Shown in pieces: positions 13,201-25,500 of a stretch of 64,000 nt of DNA. The stretch is from Onthophagus taurus (lineage: Eukaryota; Arthropoda; Insecta; Coleoptera; Scarabaeidae). Position 1 is the first letter of the stretch, and each line of letters starts with the position of its first letter. The stretch covers positions 21,328,001 through 21,392,000 of the forward strand of contig NC_091976.1 in NCBI RefSeq assembly GCF_036711975.1. The letters run 5' to 3'. A model generated the notes under the pieces. The model searched no databases and was not told where the DNA came from. It saw only the letters and a list, made by a program, of their open reading frames with translations. The position numbers were made by a program, and so were the translations under genes.

Positions 13201-13519
13201 CTAAGTTTGAAAGGTTTTATAAATGATAATAATAATTATGAGATATTTGGGTTTGGTGTTAAAAACATCTTCCTTTCATTCAAGAAATTAGAAGTTCAGT
13301 TGATTTTTTAGACAGTCCAAGGATCATTTCTGCATTGTTGGACTAAGCAGAATTAAATACTATTTTCACTGTGCTTATCATCACGAGTGTATTACACTGT
13401 GTATGTAACACTGTATGTATTTCGTTCATACTGTGCAGTACGGCAGTGTCCCATTTAGCGTTGTCAACCACCGATTTATCGGTACATCTACCGATATAAA
13501 CAAAACTTCGATTGTTATT

Positions 13520-16085
13520 TATGCATCTGAAAGCAAAATTGAAAGAGAGCAATATTGTTAACAATAAAATTTGCTACAACTTTTGATCTAAAAGTTTTTT
13601 GTAATACGCTCCATTTCCCGAATGTTACCATTAACAACTTGAAAAAGCAACAAATTCATTCAATTTTCATGTTTTGGTATTTTTCTTAATATTGACGCAT
13701 TTCAAAACAAATATGCAAGAGTGCAATATTGTTAACAATAACATTTGTAATAATTACTGTTCCAAAAGTTTTTTTATAACATACTCCGTTTCCCGAATGT
13801 TACCATTAACAACTTGAAAAACCAACAAATTCATAAAATGTTCATATTTTTATCATTTTCTCAATATTGACGCATCTGAGAGTAATAGTGATGGAGAGCA
13901 ATATTGTTCAGACTAAAATTTGGACTAACTATTATTGCAAAAGTTTTTTTGTAATATAATCCGTTTTCTGAATGTTACCACTAACAACTTGAGAAAGCAA
14001 CAAATTCATTCAATTTTCATATTATCGTATTTTTCTTGATATTGACGCATTTGAGAGCAAAAGTGCAAGAAAGAAATATTGTTAAAAATAAAATTTGCAA
14101 TAACTATTGTTCCAAAAGTTTCTTTGTAATATGCTTAGTTTCCCGAATGTTGCCATTAGCAACTTGAAAAAGCAACAGATTCATTCAATTTTCATATTTT
14201 TCTTGATATTGACGTATCTGAAAGCAAAAGAGCAATATTGTTAAGAATAAAATTTGCAATAACTATTGTTCAAAAATTTTTATGTAATATGCTCAGTTTC
14301 CCGAATCCTACCATTAACTTGAAAACGCAACAAATTCATAAAATTTTCATATTTTTGTAATTTTACTCAATATCGACGCATCTCAGAGCAAAAATGAAAG
14401 AGAGCAATATTGATAAGAATAAAATTTGCAATAACGATAGTACCAAATGTTTTTTTTTGTAATATGCTCCGGTTCCCAAATGTTACCATAACCAACTTGA
14501 ACAAGCAATAAATTCATCCACTTTTCATGTTTTGGTATTTTTCTCAATATTGACATATCTGAGAGCAAAATTGGCAGAGAGCAATAATGTTCAGACTAAA
14601 ATTTGCAATAACTATTGTTCCAAAAGTTTTTTTGTAATGTAATCCGTTTCCCAAATGTTACCATAACCAACTTGAACAAGCAATAAATTCATCCACTTTT
14701 CATGTTTTGGTATTTTTCTCAATATTGACACATCTGAAAGCAAAAGTGCAAGAGAACAATATTGTTAAGAATAAAATTTGCAATTAGTATTGTTCAAAAA
14801 GGTTTTATGTAATATGCTCAGTTTCCCAAATGTTACCATTAACTTGAAAAAGCAACAATTTCATCAAATTTTCATGTTTTTGTAATTTTACTCAATATCG
14901 ACGCATCTGACAGCAAAAATGACAGAGAGCAATATTGTTAAGAGTAAAATTTGCAATAACTATTGTTCCAAAAGTTTTTTTGCAATATAATCCGTTTCCT
15001 AAATGTTACCATTAACAACTTGAAAAAGCAACAAATTCATTCAATTTTCATATTATCGTATTTTTCTTGATATTGACGCATGTGAAAGCAAAAGTGCAAG
15101 AGAGCAATATTGTTAAGAATAAAATTTGCAATAACTATTGTTCAAAAAGTTTTTATGTAATATGCTCAGTTTCCCGAATCCTACCATTAACTTGAAAACG
15201 CAACAAATTCATAAAATTTTCATATTTTTGTAATTTTACTCAATATCGACGCATCTCAGAGCAAAAATGAAAGAGAGCAATATTGATAAGAATAAAATTT
15301 GCAATAACGATAGTACCAAATGTTTTTTTTGTAATATGCTCCGGTTCCCAAATGTTACCATAACCAACTTGAACAAGCAATAAATTCATCCACTTTTCAT
15401 GTTTTGGTATTTTTCTCAATATTGACATATCTGAGAGCAAAATTGGCAGAGAGCAATAATGTTCAGACTAAAATTTGCAATAACTATTGTTCCAAAAGTT
15501 TTTTTGTAATGTAATCCGTTTCCCAAATGTTACCATAACCAACTTGAACAAGCAATAAATTCATCCACTTTTCATGTTTTGGTATTTTTCTTAATATTGA
15601 CACATCTGAAAGCAAAAGTGCAAGAGAACAATATTGTTAAGAATAAAATTTGCAATTAGTATTGTTCAAAAAGTTTTTATGTAATATGCTCAGTTTCCCA
15701 AATGTTACCATTAACTTGAAAAAGCAACAATTTCATCAAATTTTCATGTTTTTGTAATTTTACTCAATATCGACGCATCTGACAGCAAAAATGACAGAGA
15801 GCAATATTGTTAAGAATAAAATTTGCAATAACTATTGTTCGAAAAGTTTTTTTGCAATATAATCCGTTTCCTAAATGTTACCATTAACAACTTGAAAAAG
15901 CAACAAATTCATTCAATTTTCATATTATCGTATTTTTCTTGATATTGACGCATGTGAAAGCAAAAGTGCAAGAGAGCAATATTGTTAAGAATAAAATTTG
16001 CAATAAGTATTGTTCAAAAAGTTTTTATGTGATATGCTCAGTTTCTCGAATGTTACCATTAACAACTTGAAAAGTTAACAAATTC
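13520..16085 (+). repeat. Satellite array 1, ~174-bp AT-rich monomer, about 15 copies
   Basis: Tandem monomers share the landmarks CCGAATGTTACCATTAACAA, AAATTCATTCAATTTTCATA, CAATATTGACGCATCTGAGA, GAGAGCAATATTGTTAAG and AAAATTTGCAATAACTATTG. Successive GACGCAT landmarks are about 163-175 bases apart (13,694; 13,869; 14,044; and so on). Within the array a five-monomer block is duplicated almost perfectly (about 14,230-15,100 and 15,100-15,970). Short frames inside it are artefacts of the repeat. Confidence 0.93.
14230..15975 (+). repeat. Higher-order duplication: two ~872-bp five-monomer blocks
   Basis: The distinctive variant monomer with TACTCAATATCGACGCATCT, AACGATAGTACCAAATG and GGTTCCCAAATGTTACCATA occurs at about 14,360 and again at about 15,233. 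The four monomers after it repeat in the same order. The offset is 872-873 bases; the one-base difference is in a T run. The copies differ at only scattered positions, far fewer than neighbouring monomers do from each other. Confidence 0.85.
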
Positions 16086-16086
16086 T

Positions 16087-16225
16087 TTTATTGTTTCTCA
16101 ACTTTGTTTTACTAGTTGATGATCTTGAGTTGTGTTGATAATGAAATTTTGAATGAGTATAACAAACTACTTTGTGGTAGCTAAGCTTATGTTGTTATGG
16201 TAATTTTCATTAATATCACGAGAAA
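16087..16225 (+). repeat. Right copy of the direct repeat flanking array 1
   Basis: It matches 12,378-12,475 (TTTCTCAACTTTGTTTTACT, GATGATCTTGAGTTGTGTTG, GGTAATTTTCATTAATATCA) but carries about 40 extra bases in the middle. It follows directly on the last satellite monomer. Confidence 0.7.
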
Positions 16226-18125
16226 TTGTTTCAAGTTTATCTGGGAGTGATATTGGATATACCTCGAAAGCTAGAAGAGCTTGCGCGTTTAATCCCGCGG
16301 ATGGTATAAATATATTATACTAAACATTCACCGTCGTCGGAACAGAATTTAATCTCCAGCGCTCTTCCCATTACTGCATAATTCACACGTCGGTATAAAT
16401 AAATTCATTCGAGACGCAATTCGGTGGGTTCGCGAAGGGCGTCGAGACTCCTATCACGCACGTGCTACTGGTTGAAGCTGGCCCCTTTAGAATTGGGGTC
16501 GCGTTAAAACTGAGAAATGGCAAGTGGCTGCCGTTCTCTCTGCGGATCGGCGGGCTTCCACGGATTACACCGACACGATTGTGCAGAGCACGCCCAGTTT
16601 CAGGTCTTACAAGAGCCCGAATGCATTGGCATGTATACACGTGGTTAAGCCGTCATTTTCCCACGCCGGATTGCCACAAACTGATTATTTATACGGTTAT
16701 TAAAATGTCTCGGAAACCTTCTCAATTTTTTCTTTGCTTTTCTTTCGACTCACGTCGTATGGGGTTCCTCTTTACTGTTATCGCCTCCGATTATCATCCG
16801 ATAAAAAAGGGCTTAACCTGGTCTGCTTCGGTAATAGCTGCTAATCGACGATACGAGGTGGCACAGGTACATCTGGCGTGTCCGGAGAACCTAATCTTGT
16901 TTCAGACCATTGCAGATGTAAAGTAATACGGGCGACCCGTCCGATGATTGCGGGACATTTCGACGGAACGTGACGGTCGTACACGATTCCCTCACAAATA
17001 TAATTAGGGCGAGTTCCACCAACCTTACTCTAACTTTGAGACCAACAGGTCAAGTTAAAACAATCATCGCAACAATTTTGATATCAATTGGCTATTTAGA
17101 AAATCAATCAATTTCGATTCAATATTTGGATTCTTATTACTATGTAGTATAGTTGTCTCAATAATAAAATAACACGATATGTTATTAATAGATTACCCAA
17201 AAAATATAGGCTTTATTCATTTTTTGAATACTGCTGAAAAAATAACCAAAAAAAAGTGCATAAAATCAATGATCGTGTTTATTGAGTAAACTTTTAATGT
17301 AATGAAAACGTGCATCAAAATATTTCATTAAATAATAATGAAAATTGTTGATTTTATAAATGCGTCGAACTGAAAAAAATTTTAACATTATAGAATGACA
17401 CGCTTTTTTTTGTGTTTATTAATTCAACGTATTTATTTATTAGATTGTATTTATCCAAACACTACTAATATTATAAAAGCCGTTATTACACTAATTATTG
17501 ATGTTTAAAAGCTTTAAATGATGAGTGGAAGAATTATTAAATAATTCCCAAATTGAAACAGTTTTTAGTAATTTGCGTTTCCAATTATGTACAAAATTGT
17601 TTCAGCTAAAAGATTTTATTACATAATATCAATATGAATAAAACATTCATTTATACGACTTTTTTGTATGAAAAGTACCTACTACTTTGAATGCCATATC
17701 TATAACATATTGTAGAGCCTCGGTCGCAAGCGACCTCGATATTATTATGCAAATTTCTCGGTTATATTTAAGTCACAATGTTAATTATCGTCATTTCTAG
17801 TTAAGCATATTAATACCATTAACACAAATCGGGTTAACACGTATTGGAGATACAAGTGATGGCACATAGATAAAATATTGTCTAACACAACATTGTACCG
17901 AATCGGCCGCAAGCGATGACGGCTTAATTATGCGTGATAATACTTTATCCATTGTATTTAAGCCGAGGTCGCTTACAGGCAAGGTGTTACCGTTCATATC
18001 AGATAGATGTAATATTGTCAAACACATATTGTAACCCACCATGTAATATTTGCTTTCCAGCAACCCTAGAATCGCGCTTTCATAATATCTTGTTACTTAA
18101 ATTACCTAGGTTTTCAGAAAAAGAA
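16226..18125. other. Gene-free region between satellite arrays 1 and 2
   Basis: No gene is recognised. 16,260-17,000 is richer in CpG, and a 154-codon plus-strand frame there lacks an ATG start and protein character. At 17,720-17,990 the motif GGTCGC recurs in both orientations, including the hairpin CGGTCGCAAGCGACC. Confidence 0.4.
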
Positions 18126-18127
18126 TC

Positions 18128-19010
18128 TAATTACCATTAACAACTTGAAAAATCAACTATTCATTCAATTTTTCAATTTTTTTATATATTGGCGCATCTA
18201 ATCTAATACCAAAAGTGCAAGAGAGGAATATTGTTAACAATAAACTTTGCAATAATTATTGTTCTAAAAGTTATTTTGTAAAACGCCCCGATTCCCGAAT
18301 GTTACCATTAATAACATGAAATAGCAACAAATTTATCAAATTTTCATATTTTGGTATTTTTCTCAATATTGACGCATCTGAGAGCAAAAATGAAAGAGAG
18401 CAATATTGTTAAGAACAAAATTTGCAATAACTATTGTTCCAAAAGCTTTTTATAACGTGCTCCGTTTCCTGAGTGTTACCATTAACAACTTGAAAAAGCA
18501 ACGAATTCATCAAATTTTCATATTTTGGTATTTTTCTCAATATTGACGCATCTGAGAGCAAAAGTGTAAGAGAGCAATATTGTTAAGAATAAAATTTGCA
18601 ATAACTATTGTTTGAAAAATTCTTTTGTAATATGCTCCGTTTCCCGAATGCTAGCGTAACTAACTTGAAAAACCAACAAATTCACACAATATTCATATTT
18701 TGGTATTTTTCTCAAAACTGACACATCTCAGAGCAAAAGAGAAAGAGAGTAATATTGTTAAGAATACAATTTGCAATAACTATTGTTCCAAAAGTTTCTT
18801 TTATAACGTGCTCCGTTTCCTGAATGTTACCATTAACAACTTGAAAAAACAACGAATTCATCTAATTTTCGTATTTTTCTTGATATTTACGCATCTGAGA
18901 GTATAAGTAAAGCAGTGCAATATTGTTAAGAATAAAATTTGCTACAACTTTTGTAATAAAAGTTTTTTTGTAATATGCTCCGAATCCCTGGTGTTACCAT
19001 TAACATGTTC
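18128..19010 (+). repeat. Satellite array 2, ~174-bp family, about 5 copies
   Basis: It has the same monomer and orientation as array 1, with TTACCATTAACAACTTGAAA, CAATATTGACGCATCTGAGA and AGAGCAATATTGTTAAGAAT recurring at about 170-180-base steps. Confidence 0.9.
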
Positions 19011-19775
19011 TAAATAGGGCATTCCATTTAAGAAAACAAAGTTGACCCATTTTTCGGAAAAACTAAAAGCGCAAAACAGTTTTTTATGCTATATATATAT
19101 AAATTCATTTGCAAATCCTTATCAAACAACATGTCTGATTTTATATTTAACCCTATCAATTTATTGCTGTACTTACCATTTTCTTACCACTGATTCTACC
19201 GATATTTAGCCGGCATAGGTTGGCAACGCTGGTCCCATCACCCATCACTAAAACTCACAACCGATCTAATAACATATTGTAGCCAAATTCACTTTTTGCG
19301 GTTTATTCCGTGTCAACGTAAAACAAAACGATCTTATTTACCTATGATATTAAAACTACGAAATTTGAAAATTAAACCCTAAACTCAAAGAATAACAATT
19401 TGACAGAGTTTGCAACTGCTGTAATTAATCTAAAGGAAGTCGAGGACCAAGGAAATGAAATACGATGCCTACAGCAGATAACTACCAATAGCAATTCACA
19501 AACGAATATCACATAAAACAGTTTGAAAAAATGCCATATACCAAGAATACATAGGGTATTTAGATTTGATCTTGGTCAACACGCTGTCATGATTGAAAAA
19601 CTATCATTTGTACGGAACAATTAGGCTCTGACACGGTGAAAGCAAGATTATTAGAAGATTTGTATTAATTATGTTGCCTTTATCTTTGCCTTTATAAAGA
19701 AAAACAATCAAAATTTCTTAAATACTTTACCTATATAACTTACCATAGAATTCTGTGGTGCTGTATCATTCCACA
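19011..19775. other. Gene-free AT-rich stretch
   Basis: Nothing recognisable is present apart from a short TA run near 19,090. Confidence 0.35.
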
Positions 19776-19779
19776 ATAG

Positions 19780-20430
19780 TCTTCATTATTCGCATGGGAC
19801 TGTCCCAACTCGAAATATCATTGGCGCCACAACTCCTGGTGGGTCTTGGGCTGTTTTAGGATCCACTCTCTTCTATCTCGTGCCTTGGCTTCCAGTTTCT
19901 AACTCCCAGCATTTTTAGAGTTTCTTCCACCTGGTCCTTATATCTGCTTCTAGTCCTGCTTCTCTTGCGTGTTCCAAGAACTGTTTGGCGGAACATTTAC
20001 TTCGGGGGTTCCCTGTCATCCATCCTTTCTTGATGACCGAGCCACGTTAACCTATTGATACAATACTCGGTTCTTCATAGAGCGGGTACAACTCAAAATT
20101 GTAACGACTTCTCCATATTCCGTTTTCCTGCACACTCCACAGTATATGTGGCGGTGTATCTTTCTTTCAAAGCAGCCCAACAGGATTTCTGACGCCCTTG
20201 TCTCCCAGCTGCTCCTTCCAATGCTTTGAGGGCCTCTATGGGGTCCCTTTTTGTTCTTGCTATTAAATCTAACAATAAGTCGTCGGCGTATACTGATATT
20301 TGTCCGCTTCTATTAATAATGGTTCCTCTATTTGCTATTCGCGTTTCTTTTACAGCTTTCTCCAAAGTGATGTTCTCCAAGAGTAGGCATGATAGGCTGC
20401 CCCCCTAGTGTAGCCCCACACTTGTCTGAA
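19780..20430 (-). mobile_element. Two abutting LINE remnants (RTE-type tail and an RT fragment)
   Basis: Minus strand 20,060-19,780 reads INRLTWLGHQERMDDREPPK and VEETLKMLGVRNWKPR, the RTE-type C-terminal tail. Minus strand 20,430-20,095 carries a degenerate reverse-transcriptase piece around the YADD box (SVYADDLLLDLIARTKRDP, then EALKALEGAAGRQGRQK). The two are probably different insertions, since an RT core of this type normally has a different tail. Both are interrupted. Confidence 0.7.
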
Positions 20431-20960
20431 AGGATCTTGATAAGTTATTTTGGACCTTCACTTTACGAAATCTGGTCTTATTATTCCCCAGTATTTTCTT
20501 TCATTGATAATAACAATTTTGAATCAAAATCTTTACTTACATATTCAAAATTTTCAACAATTAATCTATAACTGTCAAATTTGACAAATGTTTCTCGAAA
20601 AATCCATTTAACTCAGTAATTAATTAAAACCACAATAAACAAATCATTAAAACTAAAAATACAATAATAGTTTACTTAATCTTATAAAAAATATTAATCA
20701 CAAAATATTTATAGAAAACATTAAATATTTTTTCAATCTGGATCTCCAAATCAAAATGAACATCTAACCTTACTTTTTTGACGTTAACAAAATTACATTG
20801 TAAAAAATTGTAACCAAATCAACAATCAAAAATTATTTTTCGAGCCCGTTTTAAATACACTTTCAAATTCATTCGAAAATCGCAAAAATATCGACTTTGT
20901 AATAGCCAAAAAAGGCGAACCAAAAGAAACCTTTAGGTGAGTCGCCTGTTGTTCTAATAG

Positions 20961-22106
20961 ATGTCGCTAGATTTCGGCTTGATGTTACGCTGTTTAGTAC
21001 ACAAAAGCAAATTTTTAGGTTACAGAAACATGGTAATTATGACTAACGATTATATAACATCGATACCTGAATTAAATAAGCCACATGTATACATAAAAGA
21101 TAAGGCTAAAGTTAATTTGATCATAAATGAATTGGTTAATGGAGGTCAAAGTAAGCTCCAGGTCATCTTGGATTTTGATAGAACTATTACAAAACAACAT
21201 GATGATGGGGTACCACAAGTAAGTAGCTTTGGTAAGTTCATGTCTTATCTATATCATAACAATGAATTAATTGAATAATGTATCAAATCTTGGTTAAATT
21301 ACAGCAATTTTTGAAAAATGTCCTTCGTTACCTGATACATACAAGATAGTTGTTGAAGCTTTGAATATGAAATATAAACCCATTGAATTTGATCCTAAAA
21401 TACCAAGTGCTGAAAAGAAAAAGCACATGGAAGACTGGTGGCGACTATCAAAACAAAATTTAGCGTAACTTAGTTTTAATTTTAAAATATAAAATGAATT
21501 ATAAAAAACATTTTTTAGGGGTTTATCAGTTTCTTATAAAGAAATTGAAGAAGTTGTAAGAGAACTAAAACCTACATTAAGAGATTGTTGTATAGAACTG
21601 TTTGATTTACTAAAAAAAAACGAAATTCCTATATTGGTTTTCTCAGCAGGATTAGGGCAAACTGTTATTGCAGTACTTAATTATTACAATATCTTACACA
21701 GTAACGTGAAAGTAGTTGCAAACTTTTTAAAATACAATGATCAGGGTATAATTCAAGGATTCCAAGACGAAACCATCATCAATGTTTTCAACAAAAATGA
21801 ATCTGTCCTAAGCGGAACTGAATATTACGAAAAATTACATGATCGAGTTAATGCTATTGTTGTTGGGGATTCTATTGGGGATGCAAATATGTTTAGTGGG
21901 GAACAAACTGGATGTAACGTTTTAAAAATTGGGTTTTTATATGATCATGTAAGCGATTTTTTGAGTCAACATAGGATTATTTATTGAACAATTTTTGTTT
22001 ACAGGCCGAAGATAATTTGGAGGGTTACATGAAACATTTTGATATTGTTTTAGTTGATGACCAAACTATGCACGTTATTCATGCTATTTTAAACCATATA
22101 TTTTAA
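20961..22106 (+). CDS. NT5C3: Cytosolic 5'-nucleotidase III (pyrimidine/7-methylguanosine 5'-nucleotidase)
   Basis: Four exons join in frame: 20961-21231, 21305-21464, 21519-21948 and 22005-22106, all with GT-AG introns of 54-73 bp. The product is 320 residues, close to the family's usual ~300. It is a HAD-fold phosphatase that dephosphorylates nucleoside monophosphates (CMP, UMP, m7GMP in studied members) with Mg2+. The nucleophile loop is LDFDRTIT (Asp71/Asp73). The substrate cap follows in exon 2 (IFEKCPSLPD, MEDWWRLSK). Motif II is FSAGLG and the acidic motif III is VVGDSIGDANM in exon 3. The short C-terminal exon ends in a conserved-looking HFDIVLVDDQTMHVI. All catalytic motifs are intact, so the gene looks functional. 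The first ATG in frame is used; Met24 or Met27 are alternative starts. An AATAAA lies at 22215-22220. Confidence 0.94.
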
Positions 22107-22212
22107 GGATTTTAAATAATTTATCTATTTGTATTGTAAATAGATGTATTTTTATATTTTCATTTTGTATTTACTTAGTTTATTGGTGTGCTAATGTTGT
22201 TACTAAAAATAT

Positions 22213-22520
22213 AAAATAAAATTTTGTTGGGAAATACATTAGTTAATTTTTTTTATCCTTTCAAAATCGCTAATTTAAATTAGGAGAATTTATGACACTT
22301 TCACTTATGACACTTCTTTACTATTATACAAGATTCATCGAATGGAACTAAAAAGAAAAAATAAAATAACATTTTGTTGGGAAATACATTAGTTAATTTT
22401 TATATCCTTTTTTTTAAACCGGTAATCTAAATGTTAAATTAAAATAATTTATGACACTTTCACTTATCATAAGTTATGACACTTCTTTACTATTATACAA
22501 GATTCTTCGAATAGAACTTT
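22213..22520 (+). repeat. ~150-bp tandem duplication directly 3' of the nucleotidase gene
   Basis: ATTTTGTTGGGAAATACATT, TTATGACACTTTCACTTAT and ACTTCTTTACTATTATACAA occur in the same order in two adjacent copies, the second starting near 22,362. The first copy contains the likely poly(A) signal at 22215-22220; in the second that word is changed to AATAAC. Confidence 0.8.
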
Positions 22521-22705
22521 CTTTTGGACAACGCATTAGAATGCTAGGATAAGTCTGCATACCCCGTCGAAATCAAGACATATACAAATGAAAAAAATAT
22601 ATAAGACAGAAGAGAAACTAATGAAGGGGTCACAAACCAGTGGTCGGGGCAAAACCACAAGGATCAGTTCGTAATACAGTTTTTGAAAGGGACCGAATTT
22701 TTTAA

Positions 22706-24330
22706 ATATTGACGCATCTGACTGTGAGGGCAAAAGTGCAAGAGAGCAATATTGTTAAACATAAAATTTGCAATAATAATAGTTCCAAAAGTTTTTTTAT
22801 AACATGCTCCGTTTCCTGAATGTTACCAAATTCATAAAATTTTCATATTTTTGTATTTTCTCAATATTGAAACATCTGAGAGCAAAAGTGGAGGAGAGCA
22901 ATATTGTTAAAAATAAAATTTGCTACAACAATTGTTCTAAAAGTTTTTTTGTAAAATGCTCCGATTCCCAAATGTTAGCATTAATAACTTAAAATAGCAA
23001 CAAATCCATCCAATTTTCCTATTTTTGTCTTTTTCTCAATATCGACGCATCTGAAAGCAAAGGTGCAAGAGACCAATATTGTTAAGAATAAAATTTGCAA
23101 TAACCATTGTTCCGAAAGTTTTTTTGTAAAACGCTCCGATTCCCAAATGTTAGCATTAATAACATGAAATAGCAACAAATTCATCCAATTTTCATATTTT
23201 TGTATTTTCTCAATATTAAAGCATCTGACAGAAAAGGTGTAAGAGACCAATATTGTTAAGAATAAAATTTGCAATAACCATTGTTCCAAAAGTTTTTTTG
23301 TAATATGCTCCATTTCCTGAATGTTACCATTAACAACTTGAAATAGCAACAAATTCATCCAATTTTCAAATTTTTGTCTTTTTCTCAATATTGACGCATC
23401 TGAGAGCAAAAGTGAAGCAAAGCAATATTGTTAAGAATAAAATTTGCTACAACTATTGTTCTAACAGTTTTTTTTGTAAAATGCTCCGATTCCCAAATGT
23501 TAGCTAATTAATAACATGAAATAGCAACAAATTCATCCAATTTTCATGTTTTGGTATTTTTCTCAATATTTACGCATCTGAGAGCAAAAGTGAAGGAGAG
23601 CAATATTGTTAAGAATAAAATTTGCCACACCTATTGTTCTAAAAGTTTTTTTGTAAAATGCTCCGATTCCCAAATGTTAGCATTAATAACATGAAATAGC
23701 AACAAATTCATCTAATTTTCATATTTTTGCCTTTTTCTCAATATTAACGCATCTGACAGCAAAGGTGCAAGAGAGCAATATTGTTAACAATAAAATTTGC
23801 AATAACTAGTGTTCCAAAACTTTTTTGTAATATGCTCCGTTTCCTGAATGTTACCATTAACAACTTGAAATAGCAACAAATTCATCCAATTTTCATATTT
23901 TGGTATTTTTCTCAATATTGACGGATTTGAGACCAAAAGTACAAGAGAGCAATATTGTTGACAATAAAATTTGCAATAACTACTGTTCCAAACATTTTTT
24001 TGTAATATGCTCTGTTTCCAGAATGTTACCATTAATAACATGAATAAAACTTTCATATTTCTCTATTTTTCTCTATATTGACGCATCCGAGAGCAAAAGT
24101 GCAGGAAAGCCATATTGGTGACAATAAAATTTGCAATAACTATTGTATCAAAAGGTTTTTGTAATATGCGCCGTTTCTCGAATGTATGAAATAGCAACAA
24201 ATTCATAAGATTTTCATATTTTTGTATTTTTCTCAATATTGACGCATTTGAGAGCAAAAGTACAAGAGAGCAATATTGTTAACAATAAAAGTTGCAATAA
24301 TTATTGTTTCAAAATATTTTTATAACGACC
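22706..24330 (+). repeat. Satellite array 3, ~174-bp family, about 9 copies
   Basis: It has the same monomer and orientation as arrays 1 and 2. A subfamily feature is GCTCCGATTCCCAAATGTTA with TAATAACATGAAATAGCAAC, shared by several monomers here and rare in array 1. The open frames through it are repeat artefacts. Confidence 0.92.
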
Positions 24331-24479
24331 TTAAATTCAGAAAAATTTGAAAGATTTGTAAGAATGCGTGGGCAGAAATTCAGTAAAATAACTGGATGTA
24401 ACACATGCTGAGTAATGAACATTAATGGAACATCCAAACACACTGCTACCAGAGATAATATAATGTTGAGAAAGGTTAG

Positions 24480-24800
24480 TTTTGTTTACCAGAGTTAATG
24501 GCAACCAGGTAAAAATTGTTGTGGAAGGTTATGGCAATAATCAGACCCATGGTCGTCTACACCTACTTTGGTGGTCAAAAACAAATCACAAGACAGCACA
24601 ACAACAGCTAACATAAATCCAGCGGCTTGCATATCTTAATATATTGGGTGCATACCTTGTCCAACATCTGCTCTTAAAGCCCTACTTAGGCTCACACCAC
24701 TTCACTTGTAGGTACAAAATGTGGCAGCTTTGAGTGCCTTGTCGCTGAAAATATACTCGTCAGTGCATACAGTAGCACATTTTCGCTCAAGCTGATGCAG
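24480..24800 (+). mobile_element. Highly decayed LINE RT-tail fragment
   Basis: Scattered residues (MAIIRPMVVYTYFGGQKQIT, then LHILIYWVHTLSNICS and LLRLTPLH) align with the RT thumb region seen at 7795-8067. Stops and frameshifts are dense. Confidence 0.5.
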
Positions 24801-25500
24801 ATCTTACACCAACAAAATATAATTTCGACCAGTCATATAAGGTCATATTATTTAGAAGAAAGGAAGAAATTATAACTTACGACGCAAAAAAGATGTCATT
24901 TTGTAAAGACAGCAATCTCATGTATTTGGTATTCAATAAATATTTACTTTTGTAAAAAGTCTCATTGGGTAACCTTAAAATAAAGTTGTCATTTGGGTTG
25001 CCTAATTAAAAAAAAATGACCCTTAATACTATCTTTAAATCTCTCCATAAACAAATAAAAACCCATCTCAACATCCTAAAAAACATCTAAAAATAAACCA
25101 TCAACTTAATTTATATTCCAATTAAATTTATTTTTAAACCCCAAAAAGGTAAACACAATGTGTTTACTTCACCTAAACTTAACCTCAATTTCTCAACAGT
25201 TTTCCTATTGATTTTGTTAATCTATGATTAACCGATTACAAAAAAATGTGATATAACGATTTAGTCACTACTAAAACATTTTTTATTATTCTATTACGAA
25301 CACATTTCTTATCTGTTGAATGCGAAATCAAAGCGATTAAAAATTTACAACGAAATCGTTGGGCCAGCAATTACTTTTCGAATTCGCGCAGGCGCTACGA
25401 TTTTCGGTGTGGACAAGGTGACCCTCAAGAGACCATCCTCGACCGTATATATACATACACCAGTCTCGATTGTGATTCGAATTCCGGTACAACTGCAAAA

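Noticed and set aside
14383..15440. Two near-identical minus-strand frames of 61-66 codons
   Set aside because: They are the same stretch of a satellite monomer seen twice because of the 872-bp higher-order duplication, not genes.
16462..16926. 154-codon plus-strand open frame
   Set aside because: It lacks an ATG at its start, has no domain-like content, and the opposite strand is also open in part of it.
22981..24257. Minus-strand frames with repeated MLSDASILRK-like starts
   Set aside because: They are translations of satellite array 3. The repeated peptide mirrors the ~174-bp DNA repeat.
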